From the NCBI GenBank assembly GCA_030842085.1, contig JAUUSE010000009.1, forward strand, positions 1 to 47,513: 47,513 bases of DNA. Reading direction: 5' to 3'. This document shows positions 1 through 6,679 of the stretch, one piece after another. The position numbers and the translations under genes were made by a program. The notes under the pieces are model-generated. The model did no database searches and was not told the origin of the DNA. It was given only the letters and a program-made list of their open reading frames with translations. Origin of the DNA: Timburyella sp030842085. GTDB taxonomy: Bacteria; Bacillota; Clostridia; Oscillospirales; Acutalibacteraceae. Numbering within the stretch: the stretch's first letter is position 1; each line of letters starts with the position of its first letter.

Positions 1-5
1 TTGCA

Positions 6-49
6 AAACGGCTCTGTAAGCCGTATTTATTGGCAAAACAGAGCCGTTT
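6..49. terminator. Bidirectional hairpin terminator
   Basis: Perfect 11-bp arms at 6-16 and 39-49 enclose a 22-nt loop. On the minus strand the hairpin is followed by TTTTGCAA and on the plus strand by a T-rich stretch. It lies just beyond the stop of the minus-strand gene ending at 106, so it probably ends that transcript. Confidence 0.6.
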
Positions 50-105
50 ATTTGTTTTCCTATTAACCAAGAGCAAAAACTATATTTTCGTTTATATTTT
101 TAATT

Positions 106-765
106 TTATCGCAATTCAGCGCCGCCCCATTCTACGACCGTAAAGCCCTGTCTCTCAAATGCAGTAAGCTGCTGCTCCTCTATTTCGATTGGCTTGTCAA
201 GTGGCTTAAATGTCATAAATACACGCAATATACTGTCCGGCGACGGCGTTATTTCAAGCTTGGCATTGTCGGTGTAGGTTTCACCCTGAAAGGCTATGAG
301 GTTATATTCGTTGTCCTGCATAAGCGGCAGCCAATAAACGATAAATTCGTTGTATTCTCTCGGCGTAAGCCCCATATACGCAAGCTTTTCCTGAAGAAAT
401 TTCTCAGTGTCCTCGCCCTTTACCACAAAACCCTTGCTAATGTCATAATCGACGTTGCTTATGCCGTCCCAGAATAAATAGGAGTACTCGCGTCCGTCGG
501 CGGAGTTAATCAGAGTGCCGTCGGGATTCGCAGTGACCGTCCAGCCGTTTTCGCTATATTCAGGATATGTGCAGCCGAGCTCGCCGTTAAAGTCAAGCTT
601 AACGTTTACCTCCGTGCTCTCCTCCGGATAAAGATAGATAACCGGCTTAGCAGCAGCGGGGCCGCGTGAATAATCGACATACCAAATTACAAATGCCACA
701 ATTCCGCATATCAAAACCGCCGCTACTGGAATTATCCATTTTAAATGCTTTTTCAACAAAATCAC
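106..765 (-). CDS. Membrane-anchored extracytoplasmic protein with KPVIYLYP motif, unknown function
   Basis: The protein has 219 residues. A short basic N-terminus is followed by one strong membrane segment at about residues 10-29, with no lipobox, so it is either an uncleaved signal anchor or a signal peptide. The rest is hydrophilic and probably lies outside the cell. The motif KPVIYLYPEE at about 40-49 is one I have seen in uncharacterised secreted proteins of gut Firmicutes; I cannot assign a reaction. The C-terminal half ends in a stretch rich in aromatic and acidic residues. It stands alone as a minus-strand gene with a terminator at 6-49. The ATG at 765 is followed directly by the membrane segment, which supports this start. 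No catalytic motif is evident. Confidence 0.75.
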   Translation of the reverse strand: MILLKKHLKWIIPVAAVLICGIVAFVIWYVDYSRGPAAAKPVIYLYPEESTEVNVKLDFNGELGCTYPEYSENGWTVTANPDGTLINSADGREYSYLFWDGISNVDYDISKGFVVKGEDTEKFLQEKLAYMGLTPREYNEFIVYWLPLMQDNEYNLIAFQGETYTDNAKLEITPSPDSILRVFMTFKPLDKPIEIEEQQLTAFERQGFTVVEWGGAELR

Positions 766-869
766 CCCATTTTTCTTAATGATTTGCGTTTGTTTTTGTG
801 TATTATAACATATTTTTTGATATATTACAATATAATTTTTATTACATTAAGAAAGAGGCCGACGCCAAG

Positions 870-1121
870 TTAAATATGTTCTTCAATAGTTGGAATAAGG
901 CCGTCAAAAAAATCGTTATATCTCACTTTAAATATTAGAGCTAATACCATTATTTCAGATACACGAATATTATAATCCCCTTGTTCTATTTTAGAGTAAA
1001 TGCTGCGTGACATTTTAAAACCTCTATTTTCCATTTGAGCAACGACCTGATCTTGAGTTAAGTCACAATCCCGTCTAATTCTCCGTAAATTTTTCCCTAT
1101 AGATAAGTTATTGTCAATCAT
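870..1121 (-). CDS. Small XRE-family helix-turn-helix regulator (copy 1)
   Basis: This is a one-domain protein of about 83 residues, filled by a Cro/CI-type helix-turn-helix. It has the family pattern of a basic first helix (GKNLRRIRRD), then LTQDQVVAQM and a recognition helix near SRSIYSKIEQG. There is no effector or dimerisation domain. An upstream TTG at 1127 is possible, but the ATG at 1121 is preferred because it overlaps the stop of the upstream XRE gene (ATGATTGA, 8 bp), an arrangement typical of translational coupling. It is the downstream gene of a two-gene unit with copy 2 and resembles the other three XRE proteins of this region. It probably binds DNA as a phage-repressor-like regulator; targets are unknown. 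Confidence 0.8.
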   Translation of the reverse strand: MIDNNLSIGKNLRRIRRDCDLTQDQVVAQMENRGFKMSRSIYSKIEQGDYNIRVSEIMVLALIFKVRYNDFFDGLIPTIEEHI

Positions 1122-1377
1122 TATCAATACTTCTTTTTTCTAAATGGAGGCCTTGAAAAAGTGTATCTGCATCAATATTTAAAATTGCGCAAATTGCCGC
1201 AAATTCGCTAATTTTTATATTACATCCCGTTTCAATTTTTGAATATCTTGATATTGTAATCGGAATACCCAAACCTTTTATTTTTTCTACCATCTGCTTC
1301 TGTGTTAAATCTTTTCTCCGTCTATATTTACGAATATTCTTACATAATAATATATCTTGCCTTATCTTCTGAATCAT
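1114..1377 (-). CDS. Small XRE-family helix-turn-helix regulator (copy 2)
   Basis: The protein has 87 residues and starts MIQKIRQDIL, matching the starts of copies 3 and 4 (M-x-QKI-K/R-QD). That paralogy, with a GGTGG ribosome site about 10 nt upstream, favours the ATG at 1377 over a TTG at 1392. The single domain is Cro/CI-like: NIRKYRRRKDLTQKQMVEKI, then a recognition helix at about residues 40-55. It is the first gene of a two-gene unit with copy 1, overlapping it by 8 bp. The role is inferred to be DNA binding only; no ligand domain is present. Confidence 0.82.
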   Translation of the reverse strand: MIQKIRQDILLCKNIRKYRRRKDLTQKQMVEKIKGLGIPITISRYSKIETGCNIKISEFAAICAILNIDADTLFQGLHLEKRSIDND

Positions 1378-1597
1378 AGCAAAACCCACCAATAAAATTT
1401 TATAAAATCATAATACAGGCTGTATTTCCAATTTCATTCTGTTTTTTTATATATTCAATACTGCTATTATAATCCAAATGTGTAATATAAACACATTTTG
1501 CGCTTTTTATGAGCATTTTGATTGTATCATACACACGCCATTTTGACAAATTTTGCTAAAATATCTTTAAAATTAATTGGTGAGGGGTGTAGAGAGA

Positions 1598-1831
1598 ATG
1601 GCTCAAAAAATCAGGCAGGATATCGCAATAGGGCCAAATATTAGAAAATACCGCCGTATGATGGACTTGAGCCAAGAGCAACTTGCCGCATTGATGCGGA
1701 AGAGAGGCTGCACCACCACTCGTAGCAGCCTTTCTCGAATAGAACTTGGTAGCTACAATATTAAAGCGAGCGAGCTTATTGCTATATGCGATATTTTAGG
1801 CGTAAGCCCCAATAAACTGATTCAAAAATAA
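1598..1831 (+). CDS. Small XRE-family helix-turn-helix regulator (copy 3)
   Basis: The protein has 77 residues beginning MAQKIRQDIAIG, with a complete Cro/CI helix-turn-helix (NIRKYRRMMDLSQEQLAALM, then SSLSRIELGSYNIKASEL). The open frame extends upstream to a TTG at 1577, but the ATG at 1598 is placed correctly behind the GAGGGG ribosome site at 1582-1587 and matches the paralogues. This is the only XRE copy on the plus strand; it diverges from copies 1 and 2 and converges on copy 4. A TTGACA box at 1543-1548 may be its -35 element, but the -10 is weak. Confidence 0.85.
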   Translation: MAQKIRQDIAIGPNIRKYRRMMDLSQEQLAALMRKRGCTTTRSSLSRIELGSYNIKASELIAICDILGVSPNKLIQK

Positions 1832-1895
1832 ATTTTTAAAAATATGTATTAATTTTTTTAAAAAATAGCAAAATAAAAAACTGCGTAAATTTTAA

Positions 1896-1910
1896 AACGA
1901 AAAATTCGTT
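1896..1910. repeat. AACGAA/TTCGTT dyad at convergent gene ends
   Basis: Arms AACGAA (1896-1901) and TTCGTT (1905-1910) are separated by AAA. The same hexamer recurs at 2686-2692, 3015-3021 and several times in 3090-3190. It may be a terminator-like hairpin or a protein site; the sequence alone does not decide. Confidence 0.4.
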
Positions 1911-2151
1911 ATTTGTCTAAATTTGAAAATAAAGTATTAAAATCGATTTCTAAAATTTCACAGATAGTAACAATATAACTTAATTTTATATTGTAATCTC
2001 CCGATTCTATGTGTGACAGGGTGCTCCGGCCAATATCACAGCCGCGAAGCTGCATGTAGGCTGCAAGCTGTCCTTGCGTCAAATTCATCGCCAGACGATA
2101 TTTGCGAATATTTGCTCCTATCGGCAAATCTTGTTTTATTTTTTGAGGCAT
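1909..2151 (-). CDS. Small XRE-family helix-turn-helix regulator (copy 4)
   Basis: The protein has 80 residues starting MPQKIKQDLPIG, with the same one-domain Cro/CI fold as its three neighbours (NIRKYRLAMNLTQGQLAAYM, recognition helix near STLSHIESGDYNIKLSY). The ATG at 2151 has an AGGGAAA ribosome site upstream. It is divergent from the possible SLOG-like gene at 2302, and the shared spacer carries two dyads (2235-2250 and 2270-2284). This makes it a candidate regulator of that unit. The stop codon overlaps the AACGAA-AAA-TTCGTT dyad at 1896-1910. Confidence 0.85.
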   Translation of the reverse strand: MPQKIKQDLPIGANIRKYRLAMNLTQGQLAAYMQLRGCDIGRSTLSHIESGDYNIKLSYIVTICEILEIDFNTLFSNLDK

Positions 2152-2234
2152 AAATATTTCCCTTTATCTATTTTGTCATTTTAAAATTATACTAAACTTT
2201 GTTAATCTATCGGGCGTGCAATACAACCTTTTTG

Positions 2235-2284
2235 TGCGTTAAATCACGCATTATAAAAAAATTATATACGTGAATATTATTCAC
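2235..2284. promoter_or_regulatory. Two dyads in the divergent XRE copy 4 / SLOG-like spacer
   Basis: Dyad 1 is TGCGT-N6-ACGCA (2235-2250). Dyad 2 is GTGAAT-ATT-ATTCAC (2270-2284), ending 18 bp before the ATG at 2302. Both are the size of operators bound by small XRE dimers and sit where a promoter for the plus-strand unit is expected. Binding by XRE copy 4 is inference from position. Confidence 0.4.
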
Positions 2285-2301
2285 TAACTTCAAGGTGCAT
2301 T

Positions 2302-2703
2302 ATGAAAGTAACGGTAATCGGTTTTAAAAGCATCTCCCGCGAGGCATTACGTACGGGTCTTGAGAAATATCTGCCAAATAATACATCATACATCGTCACA
2401 CCCGGCTGCTCCAGTCTGGCTCTTCTCGTCAGCGAATATGCCGATTTTAAAGGCATCAGCGCCAATTGTCCCTATGTCGGAATCGACAGAGATACTCCCT
2501 CAAACCGCCGGTCTGTTGAAAATATGCTCGACGGTGCTGAACTACTCGTTTGTTTCACCGCCGACAACGCTAAACTCGGATTCCGGCTGCCATACTCCAT
2601 ACAGCTCGCAAAGGAGAGAAACATTATGACACACATTTACCGCCTCAAAATTGAGAAAAAGAAAAAGCCGTCAAGTGACGACTTTAAACGAAATTTTAGA
2701 TAA
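2302..2703 (+). CDS. Possible SLOG-like (DUF2493/YspA-type) Rossmann-fold protein
   Basis: The protein has 133 residues. The N-terminus MKVTVIGFKS looks like the first beta strand and loop of a Rossmann fold. TPGCSSLALLVSEYADFKGI (about 33-52) occupies the place of the SGGA-x-GAD segment of YspA/DUF2493 SLOG proteins. SNRRSVENMLDGAELLVCFT (about 67-86) matches their RNKxMaexaDxLIAFwd segment, and LPYSIQLAKERNI (about 96-108) their last helix. The resemblance is by order and spacing, not by strict identity, so the family call is inference. SLOG domains bind nucleotides and several act in defence or signalling. The lysine-rich tail (about 119-130) is unusual. AAGGTG at 2292-2297 is the ribosome site. 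The next gene follows after 21 bp, so the two are probably co-transcribed. Confidence 0.65.
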   Translation: MKVTVIGFKSISREALRTGLEKYLPNNTSYIVTPGCSSLALLVSEYADFKGISANCPYVGIDRDTPSNRRSVENMLDGAELLVCFTADNAKLGFRLPYSIQLAKERNIMTHIYRLKIEKKKKPSSDDFKRNFR

Positions 2704-2724
2704 TAAAGCAAGGAGATATTCGTT

Positions 2725-3033
2725 ATGAAATACAAAATTCGATTTGAACGCAATCTCAGCAGGAGGCAGGAGAACGCACAACTCTATAAAATAAACCGCA
2801 CCGAGATCATTTTTACTCGTTTTGAGTATAATGGCGCTCAAGGAACTAAAATATCGTTTATTAAAAACGGTGTAAACAAAGTAACGCCGGAAACTATCGA
2901 TTATGTGCTGAACTATTTTGGATTTGACAGGCACAAAACCGCAAAATACGAAGAAAAGTGGCTCGATAGCAGCAGTGACAACACAGTGGATGTGCTAACT
3001 TTTGAGCAAACATTAAACGAAAATTTAATTTAG
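2725..3033 (+). CDS. Hypothetical protein in the SLOG-like unit
   Basis: The protein has 102 residues and no recognised family. It has a basic N-terminal part (MKYKIRFERNLSRRQ), a central strand-rich part and a C-terminus rich in Asp and Ser. There is no signal peptide, membrane segment or metal motif. A good ribosome site (AAGGAG) precedes the ATG, 21 bp after the SLOG-like gene, so the two form an operon. The segment VTPETIDYVLNYFGFD could be a small helix-turn-helix or partner-binding piece, but nothing proves it. Function unknown. Confidence 0.65.
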   Translation: MKYKIRFERNLSRRQENAQLYKINRTEIIFTRFEYNGAQGTKISFIKNGVNKVTPETIDYVLNYFGFDRHKTAKYEEKWLDSSSDNTVDVLTFEQTLNENLI

Positions 3034-3320
3034 TTTATCTTTATACTCAATTTTTACAACAATAATATCGTTTTAAAATAATTAGTATTTTCGTTTAAAA
3101 AACAAATTTATTGATATTTTTTAACATGTAAAAACGTTATATTCGTTTATTTTGCGTCATATTATTGAATTATTCGTTTATATAAACGATAAATTTGTTT
3201 AAGCATCGCTAGTATATCGAAAATTTCGTTGAAAATATTATATATTTCAATTTTGCCTCCTCTTTAACCGGCACTGAAAAAGTTAATATTGGCAAATATA
3301 TTTTAGTTCCGGTTAATAAA
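3034..3320. other. AT-rich gene-free stretch with TTCGTTTA motifs
   Basis: No convincing gene is present. The stretch carries repeated TTCGTTTA/TAAACGAA elements at 3090-3097, 3142-3149 and 3173-3190. The last is a perfect 16-bp palindrome, TCGTTTATATAAACGA at 3174-3189. Possible roles are operator array, promoter region or decayed DNA. Confidence 0.45.
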
Positions 3321-3347
3321 TACGCCGCCGACTTAGTCGGCGGCGTA
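3321..3347. repeat. GC-rich 12-bp hairpin with 3-nt loop
   Basis: Perfect arms at 3321-3332 and 3336-3347 with loop TTA, in otherwise AT-rich DNA. No T-run follows on either strand, so it is not a standard intrinsic terminator. It could be a repeat element or an RNA-end stabiliser. Confidence 0.5.
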
Positions 3348-3415
3348 CTACTATATGGAGCCATGAATGGAAATTTTTTAACTTCTAAATTCGCTTCAAA
3401 CTTTTATTGAGTTAT

Positions 3416-3457
3416 GCATCCGGCTTACCAAGCACTGAGCACGGATGCCTTTTTTAT
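3416..3457 (+). terminator. Intrinsic terminator, plus strand
   Basis: Arms GCATCCG (3416-3422) and CGGATGC (3442-3448), with inner pairing, are followed by CTTTTTTAT. It would end a plus-strand transcript coming from the 2302-3033 unit. Confidence 0.6.
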
Positions 3458-3552
3458 GAAAAGTACGTTAAGCGGCGCTTTCCTCAATAAGCTTGCGAAT
3501 TTTTACACTTATATATCCATGAACTTTATAACGTCGAAAGATAAAAAATAAA

Positions 3553-3577
3553 ATGGGTTTTGCTAAGCAAAACCCAT
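3553..3577. terminator. Bidirectional terminator behind zinc-ribbon gene
   Basis: Perfect 11-bp arms ATGGGTTTTGC (3553-3563) and GCAAAACCCAT (3567-3577). On the minus strand it is followed by a T-rich run (TTTATTTTTTAT), 40 bp after the zinc-ribbon stop. Confidence 0.75.
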
Positions 3578-3616
3578 CTTTTACTTTGTGCTGTTATTTG
3601 CAGCCTATACCCAGAA

Positions 3617-3901
3617 TTAGTCGTTTGACTCTTCCTTCATCTTGGCAAAGCACTCGCTGCAGTAGACTGGACGGTCCTCACGTGGCTTAAAAGGCACTTT
3701 AGCTTCCCCGCCGCATGAAGCACAAGTAGCAACGTACATTTCACGCTCGCCCCTCATCTGATTCTTGCGCGCATCACGGCATGACTTGCAGCGCTGCGGC
3801 TCATTCACAAAGCCCTTGGATGCATAAAATTCCTGCTCACCGGCAGTGAATACAAATTCGTTACCGCAGTCTTTGCAAATGAGAGTCTTGTCTTCGTACA
3901 T
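3617..3901 (-). CDS. Zinc-ribbon protein (zf-trcl / CxxC-CxxC type)
   Basis: The protein has 94 residues from the ATG at 3901. It has four CxxC pairs: CKDC near 8-11, CKSC near 39-42, CASC near 60-63 and CSEC near 79-82, enough for two zinc sites. The N-terminal segment DKTLICKDCGNEFVFTAGEQ is typical of the small probable zinc-ribbon family of Firmicutes, whose role is unknown but likely nucleic-acid or protein binding. The open frame runs on to 3955, but that extension is read through the tRNA-like sequence; a GAGGT ribosome site just before 3901 supports the shorter start. Monocistronic, with a strong terminator at 3553-3577. Confidence 0.85.
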   Translation of the reverse strand: MYEDKTLICKDCGNEFVFTAGEQEFYASKGFVNEPQRCKSCRDARKNQMRGEREMYVATCASCGGEAKVPFKPREDRPVYCSECFAKMKEESND

Positions 3902-3929
3902 AATTTTTACCTCGCTAAAAAAATATTTT

Positions 3930-3995
3930 TGCCCTGGACGGAATCGCACCGACACCTTTGATTAAACCAACGCTCTGACTTAAGCTACGCGGGCA
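3930..3995 (-). pseudogene. Degenerate tRNA-like sequence (remnant tRNA)
   Basis: Read on the minus strand, 3994 to 3930 shows a tRNA-like order. An acceptor arm begins GCCC and ends GGGC. A D-arm GCTT/GAGC has a loop lacking the usual GG. An anticodon-like arm has loop GTTTAAT (anticodon position UUA). A T-arm GTCGG/CCGTC has loop TGCGATT. The faults are only 4-5 acceptor pairs, one mismatch in the anticodon and T stems, a variable region of about 2 nt, and no encoded CCA. It is best seen as a decayed tRNA or a tRNA-derived piece; a working UAA-reading tRNA is unlikely. Confidence 0.45.
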
Positions 3996-4024
3996 TTATA
4001 CATTATATAAAGGCTTGCGCCAAT

Positions 4025-4636
4025 TTACCTTAATTTTTGTCTCACCCGCCGCATAGCGTTGTCGACCGTTTTTACCGATATCCTCATTTTGTCAGATATC
4101 TCTTTATAACTTAGCCCTGCAAGATATTCATTCATAACATTATATTCCATTGATGTCAAAACCTTGCAGGCTTTTTTTAAAAATATATTTAAATCTTCCT
4201 TTGCAATCAACGCAGTGGCCGGATCCGCGTCACCAATTAGCAACTCTTCACCATCATCCAGCGGCTGCAATAAACTTGCCGGTACTCGTTTCTTTGCCAT
4301 TGCAGCTTTTGCGGCGCTTATCATACTGCGGTCAATACATAAATGCGCATATGTCTTAAACGACGCACCGCAATACCTGTTATACGTATTTACCGCCGAC
4401 ATAAGCCCTATAAGCCCTTCCTGCGATAAATCATCAATTTCAAGCCCAATATTCTTATACCGAGCCGCACAAAGCCTGACAAGCTTTAAATACCTCGAAA
4501 CAATAATGCCAAAGGCTGAAACATTCCCTCCAGCAGCACTATCCGCCAATGCTTCATCGCACATCTTTTCAAGATAAATATTATCATTACATGATAAACA
4601 CTGCATTATATGTACCTGCAAACAATGTATATACAT
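4025..4636 (-). CDS. sigH: Sigma-70 family factor, SigH-like
   Basis: The protein has 203 residues at the longest. It matches the SigH type of sigma-70 factors. Region 2 carries RYLKLVRLCAARYKN then DDLSQEGLIGLMSAVNTYN and a SFKTYAHLCIDRSMISA core-binding/-10 segment. Region 4 at the C-terminus reads TSMEYNVMNEYLAGLSYKEI then SVKTVDNAMRRVRQKL. Region 3 is short, as in SigH. The family directs transition-phase and early sporulation or competence genes. The start is uncertain: ATGs at 4636, 4606 and 4564 are in frame, and 4606 has a modest AGG upstream; homology begins near the third. It is divergent from the radical SAM gene. The symbol is given by family resemblance. Confidence 0.8.
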   Translation of the reverse strand: MYIHCLQVHIMQCLSCNDNIYLEKMCDEALADSAAGGNVSAFGIIVSRYLKLVRLCAARYKNIGLEIDDLSQEGLIGLMSAVNTYNRYCGASFKTYAHLCIDRSMISAAKAAMAKKRVPASLLQPLDDGEELLIGDADPATALIAKEDLNIFLKKACKVLTSMEYNVMNEYLAGLSYKEISDKMRISVKTVDNAMRRVRQKLR

Positions 4637-4740
4637 TTATATGACTTAATCATACCCTTTTTATGCGATTTTGTCAATACATTTCGAGTGTACAAGCTTT
4701 TATTATTAAATTTAGTAAATATTACCATCAATTTATTTTA

Positions 4741-4778
4741 GAACAAATGTTTACAAACATATGTTCGAGTGATATAAT
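4741..4778 (+). promoter_or_regulatory. Promoter overlapped by two LexA-like boxes
   Basis: The -35 TTTACA (4750-4755) and -10 TATAAT (4773-4778) are 17 bp apart. Covering the -35 are GAAC-AAAT-GTTT (4741-4752) and AAAC-ATAT-GTTC (4755-4766), each one base from the Firmicutes LexA box GAAC-N4-GTTC. Together 4741-4766 is a near-perfect dyad with 24 of 26 bases paired. The gene behind it is a DNA repair-type radical SAM protein. LexA control is inference from the motif and context. Confidence 0.65.
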
Positions 4779-4827
4779 GTGTTTGTACATCTTTTTGATT
4801 TAAGCTTTAATAAACGAGTTGATATAA

Positions 4828-6141
4828 ATGGAACTATCTACAGCTGAAAAACTTAAAATACTTGGTGCAGGTGCAAAGTACGATGTTTCATGCGCCTCCA
4901 GCGGAGTAAATAGAAAAGCAAAGCCCGGACAAGTCGGCAGCGCTGCCGCTTGCGGCCTTTGCCATACCTTTACCGAGGACGGCCGGTGCATATCGCTGCT
5001 TAAAGTGCTGATGTCCAATCAGTGCATATTCAACTGCGCTTACTGCGTAAACCGCGCCGATAACGATATACCCCGCACCGCCTTTACTCCGCGCGAGATT
5101 GCCGACCTTACTATAGAATTTTATCGCCGCAATTATATTGAAGGCCTGTTTTTAAGCTCCGGTGTTGTGGGCAGCCCGGACAATACTATGGAGCTTATGA
5201 TAAAGGCTATACGAATACTTAGAGAGGAATACCGTTTTGGCGGATATATCCACGCGAAAATAATTCCGGGCTCAGACAACCGGCTTGCCGATATTTTAGG
5301 ACGGCTGTGCGACCGCATAAGCATTAATATGGAGTTTGCCTCCCACCGCGCTTTAAGGCTGCTTGCCGTCGACAAATCGCATACAGACATTATCAGCTCA
5401 ATGGGCAACGTCACAAACCGGCTTGTGCAAAATAAAGAGGAGCGTCGAAAGTTTAAGTCAGCCCCTCTTTTTGCGCCTGCCGGCCAAAGCACCCAGCTGA
5501 TAATCGGGGCAACGGCAGAGCGCGATTATACAATAGTACGGCTTGCACAGGCGCTGTATAAAAAGCTTGGCATGAAGCGTGTATATTACTCGGCCTACAT
5601 GCCCATAGTTAAGCATCCCGATTTGCCGGGAAAAGATGTCTCGCCGCCGCTCGTGAGGGAGCATAGACTGTATCAGGCCGACTGGCTCATGCGCTATTAC
5701 GGCTTTACGCCGGAGGATATATTCAGCGACAAGGATGAATCGCTAGACCTTGAGGTGGACCCAAAAATTTCATGGGCGCTTAAACATGCCGACTTTTTCC
5801 CTATTGAAGTCAACTCTGCCGATTATTACACGCTGCTTAGGGTGCCGGGCATAGGCCAGCGCACAGCTAAAAGAATTATACAGTCCAGACGCTTTTCTCG
5901 TTTGGATGATAAAAGTCTTGTCAAAATGGGTATGATACGCAGGGCTTTCTATTTTATCACGGTGAACGGTAAATTTTTAGGGCGATGCGCGCCGGATAAT
6001 CCAGCGCTTAAGTTTATTCTTAAGGACAACAATTTAAACGGTCAGATAACCTTTGACAGCATTATCTCCGATAAACGTATTGAAGATGAAAAGTCGGCAG
6101 CCAAGCTAATAAGCACTGTAAGCACAGCAAGCTATGCATAA
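4828..6141 (+). CDS. Radical SAM protein, putative DNA modification/repair (UDG-linked type)
   Basis: The protein has 437 residues. The radical SAM cluster motif CIFNCAYC gives C66, C70 and C73, preceded by a second conserved cysteine set (C42, C45, C54). The TIM-barrel part follows (SSGVVGSPDNT, GGYIHAKIIPG, RISINMEFASHRAL). Near the C-terminus, LRVPGIGQRTAKRIIQSRR (about 337-355) is a helix-hairpin-helix DNA-binding element. This is the architecture of the family annotated as putative DNA modification/repair radical SAM protein, typically next to a DUF4130/UDG-like partner, which is found here at 6680. The substrate is not established. LexA-like boxes in the promoter support a role in DNA damage. 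The ribosome site is weak (ACGAG). Confidence 0.88.
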   Translation: MELSTAEKLKILGAGAKYDVSCASSGVNRKAKPGQVGSAAACGLCHTFTEDGRCISLLKVLMSNQCIFNCAYCVNRADNDIPRTAFTPREIADLTIEFYRRNYIEGLFLSSGVVGSPDNTMELMIKAIRILREEYRFGGYIHAKIIPGSDNRLADILGRLCDRISINMEFASHRALRLLAVDKSHTDIISSMGNVTNRLVQNKEERRKFKSAPLFAPAGQSTQLIIGATAERDYTIVRLAQALYKKLGMKRVYYSAYMPIVKHPDLPGKDVSPPLVREHRLYQADWLMRYYGFTPEDIFSDKDESLDLEVDPKISWALKHADFFPIEVNSADYYTLLRVPGIGQRTAKRIIQSRRFSRLDDKSLVKMGMIRRAFYFITVNGKFLGRCAPDNPALKFILKDNNLNGQITFDSIISDKRIEDEKSAAKLISTVSTASYA

Positions 6142-6679
6142 CTGAATATATGTTTTATGCACTCGTCTGTTTGTACACAACTTCCAATGTTTTTATGCCG
6201 TTTGGCGTATGCTTGAGATATCTGGAAAATGATTTTCCAGATATGTTAATGCGGCTCCGGCAAAATTTCAATATATTTATAGTTTATCTTATTTCTTCAA
6301 TTCCCTGCTTGCACCAAAGAGGCATCTCCGGCTTTTGGGGCAGTGTGGAGCTGATTTTCATCCGGCGTGATAGCCGCAAAATGATATGCGTAAATTAAAT
6401 CTGTAAGGATATGGCTTTCTCATCCTTATATATTAAATGTAATACTCATTAACGCCGGTAAGATTATGTCGGCACATGCGGCTTTAATGGCAGTTTTATA
6501 TTTTTCAGCGATGCATCAGCAGCTTTTCCGACATGCCGCATCAATAAGTTTACAGCAGATATAAATTTTTATATTATTTGCCCGAACGCTTATGAGATAT
6601 TCCCATATTTTAGCCGCTTGCGTGCTTTTATTATCCAGCGCCGGCCATACTGCATAGACATTATGAGGGTGATAATTTT
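6142..6679. other. 538-bp spacer inside the radical SAM / DUF4130 unit
   Basis: No supported gene. It contains a 12-bp hairpin (6218-6229/6233-6244, loop TGA) without a T-tail. It also holds two inverted pairs that cross each other, TGTCGG 6467/CCGACA 6528 and ATGCGGC 6476/GCCGCAT 6535. A short frame at 6466-6564 (about 32 codons) lacks a clear ribosome site. Its length is odd between two genes that normally sit close together. Confidence 0.4.

Noticed and set aside
3902..3955. N-terminal extension of the zinc-ribbon protein
   Set aside because: It is read through the tRNA-like sequence and lacks a ribosome site; the ATG at 3901 has one.
3930..3995. Functional suppressor tRNA reading UAA
   Set aside because: Acceptor, D and T arms are too degenerate, and no CCA is encoded.
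6150..6398. 82-aa plus-strand frame after the radical SAM gene
   Set aside because: No ribosome site, mixed composition, and it runs through a hairpin; no family resemblance.
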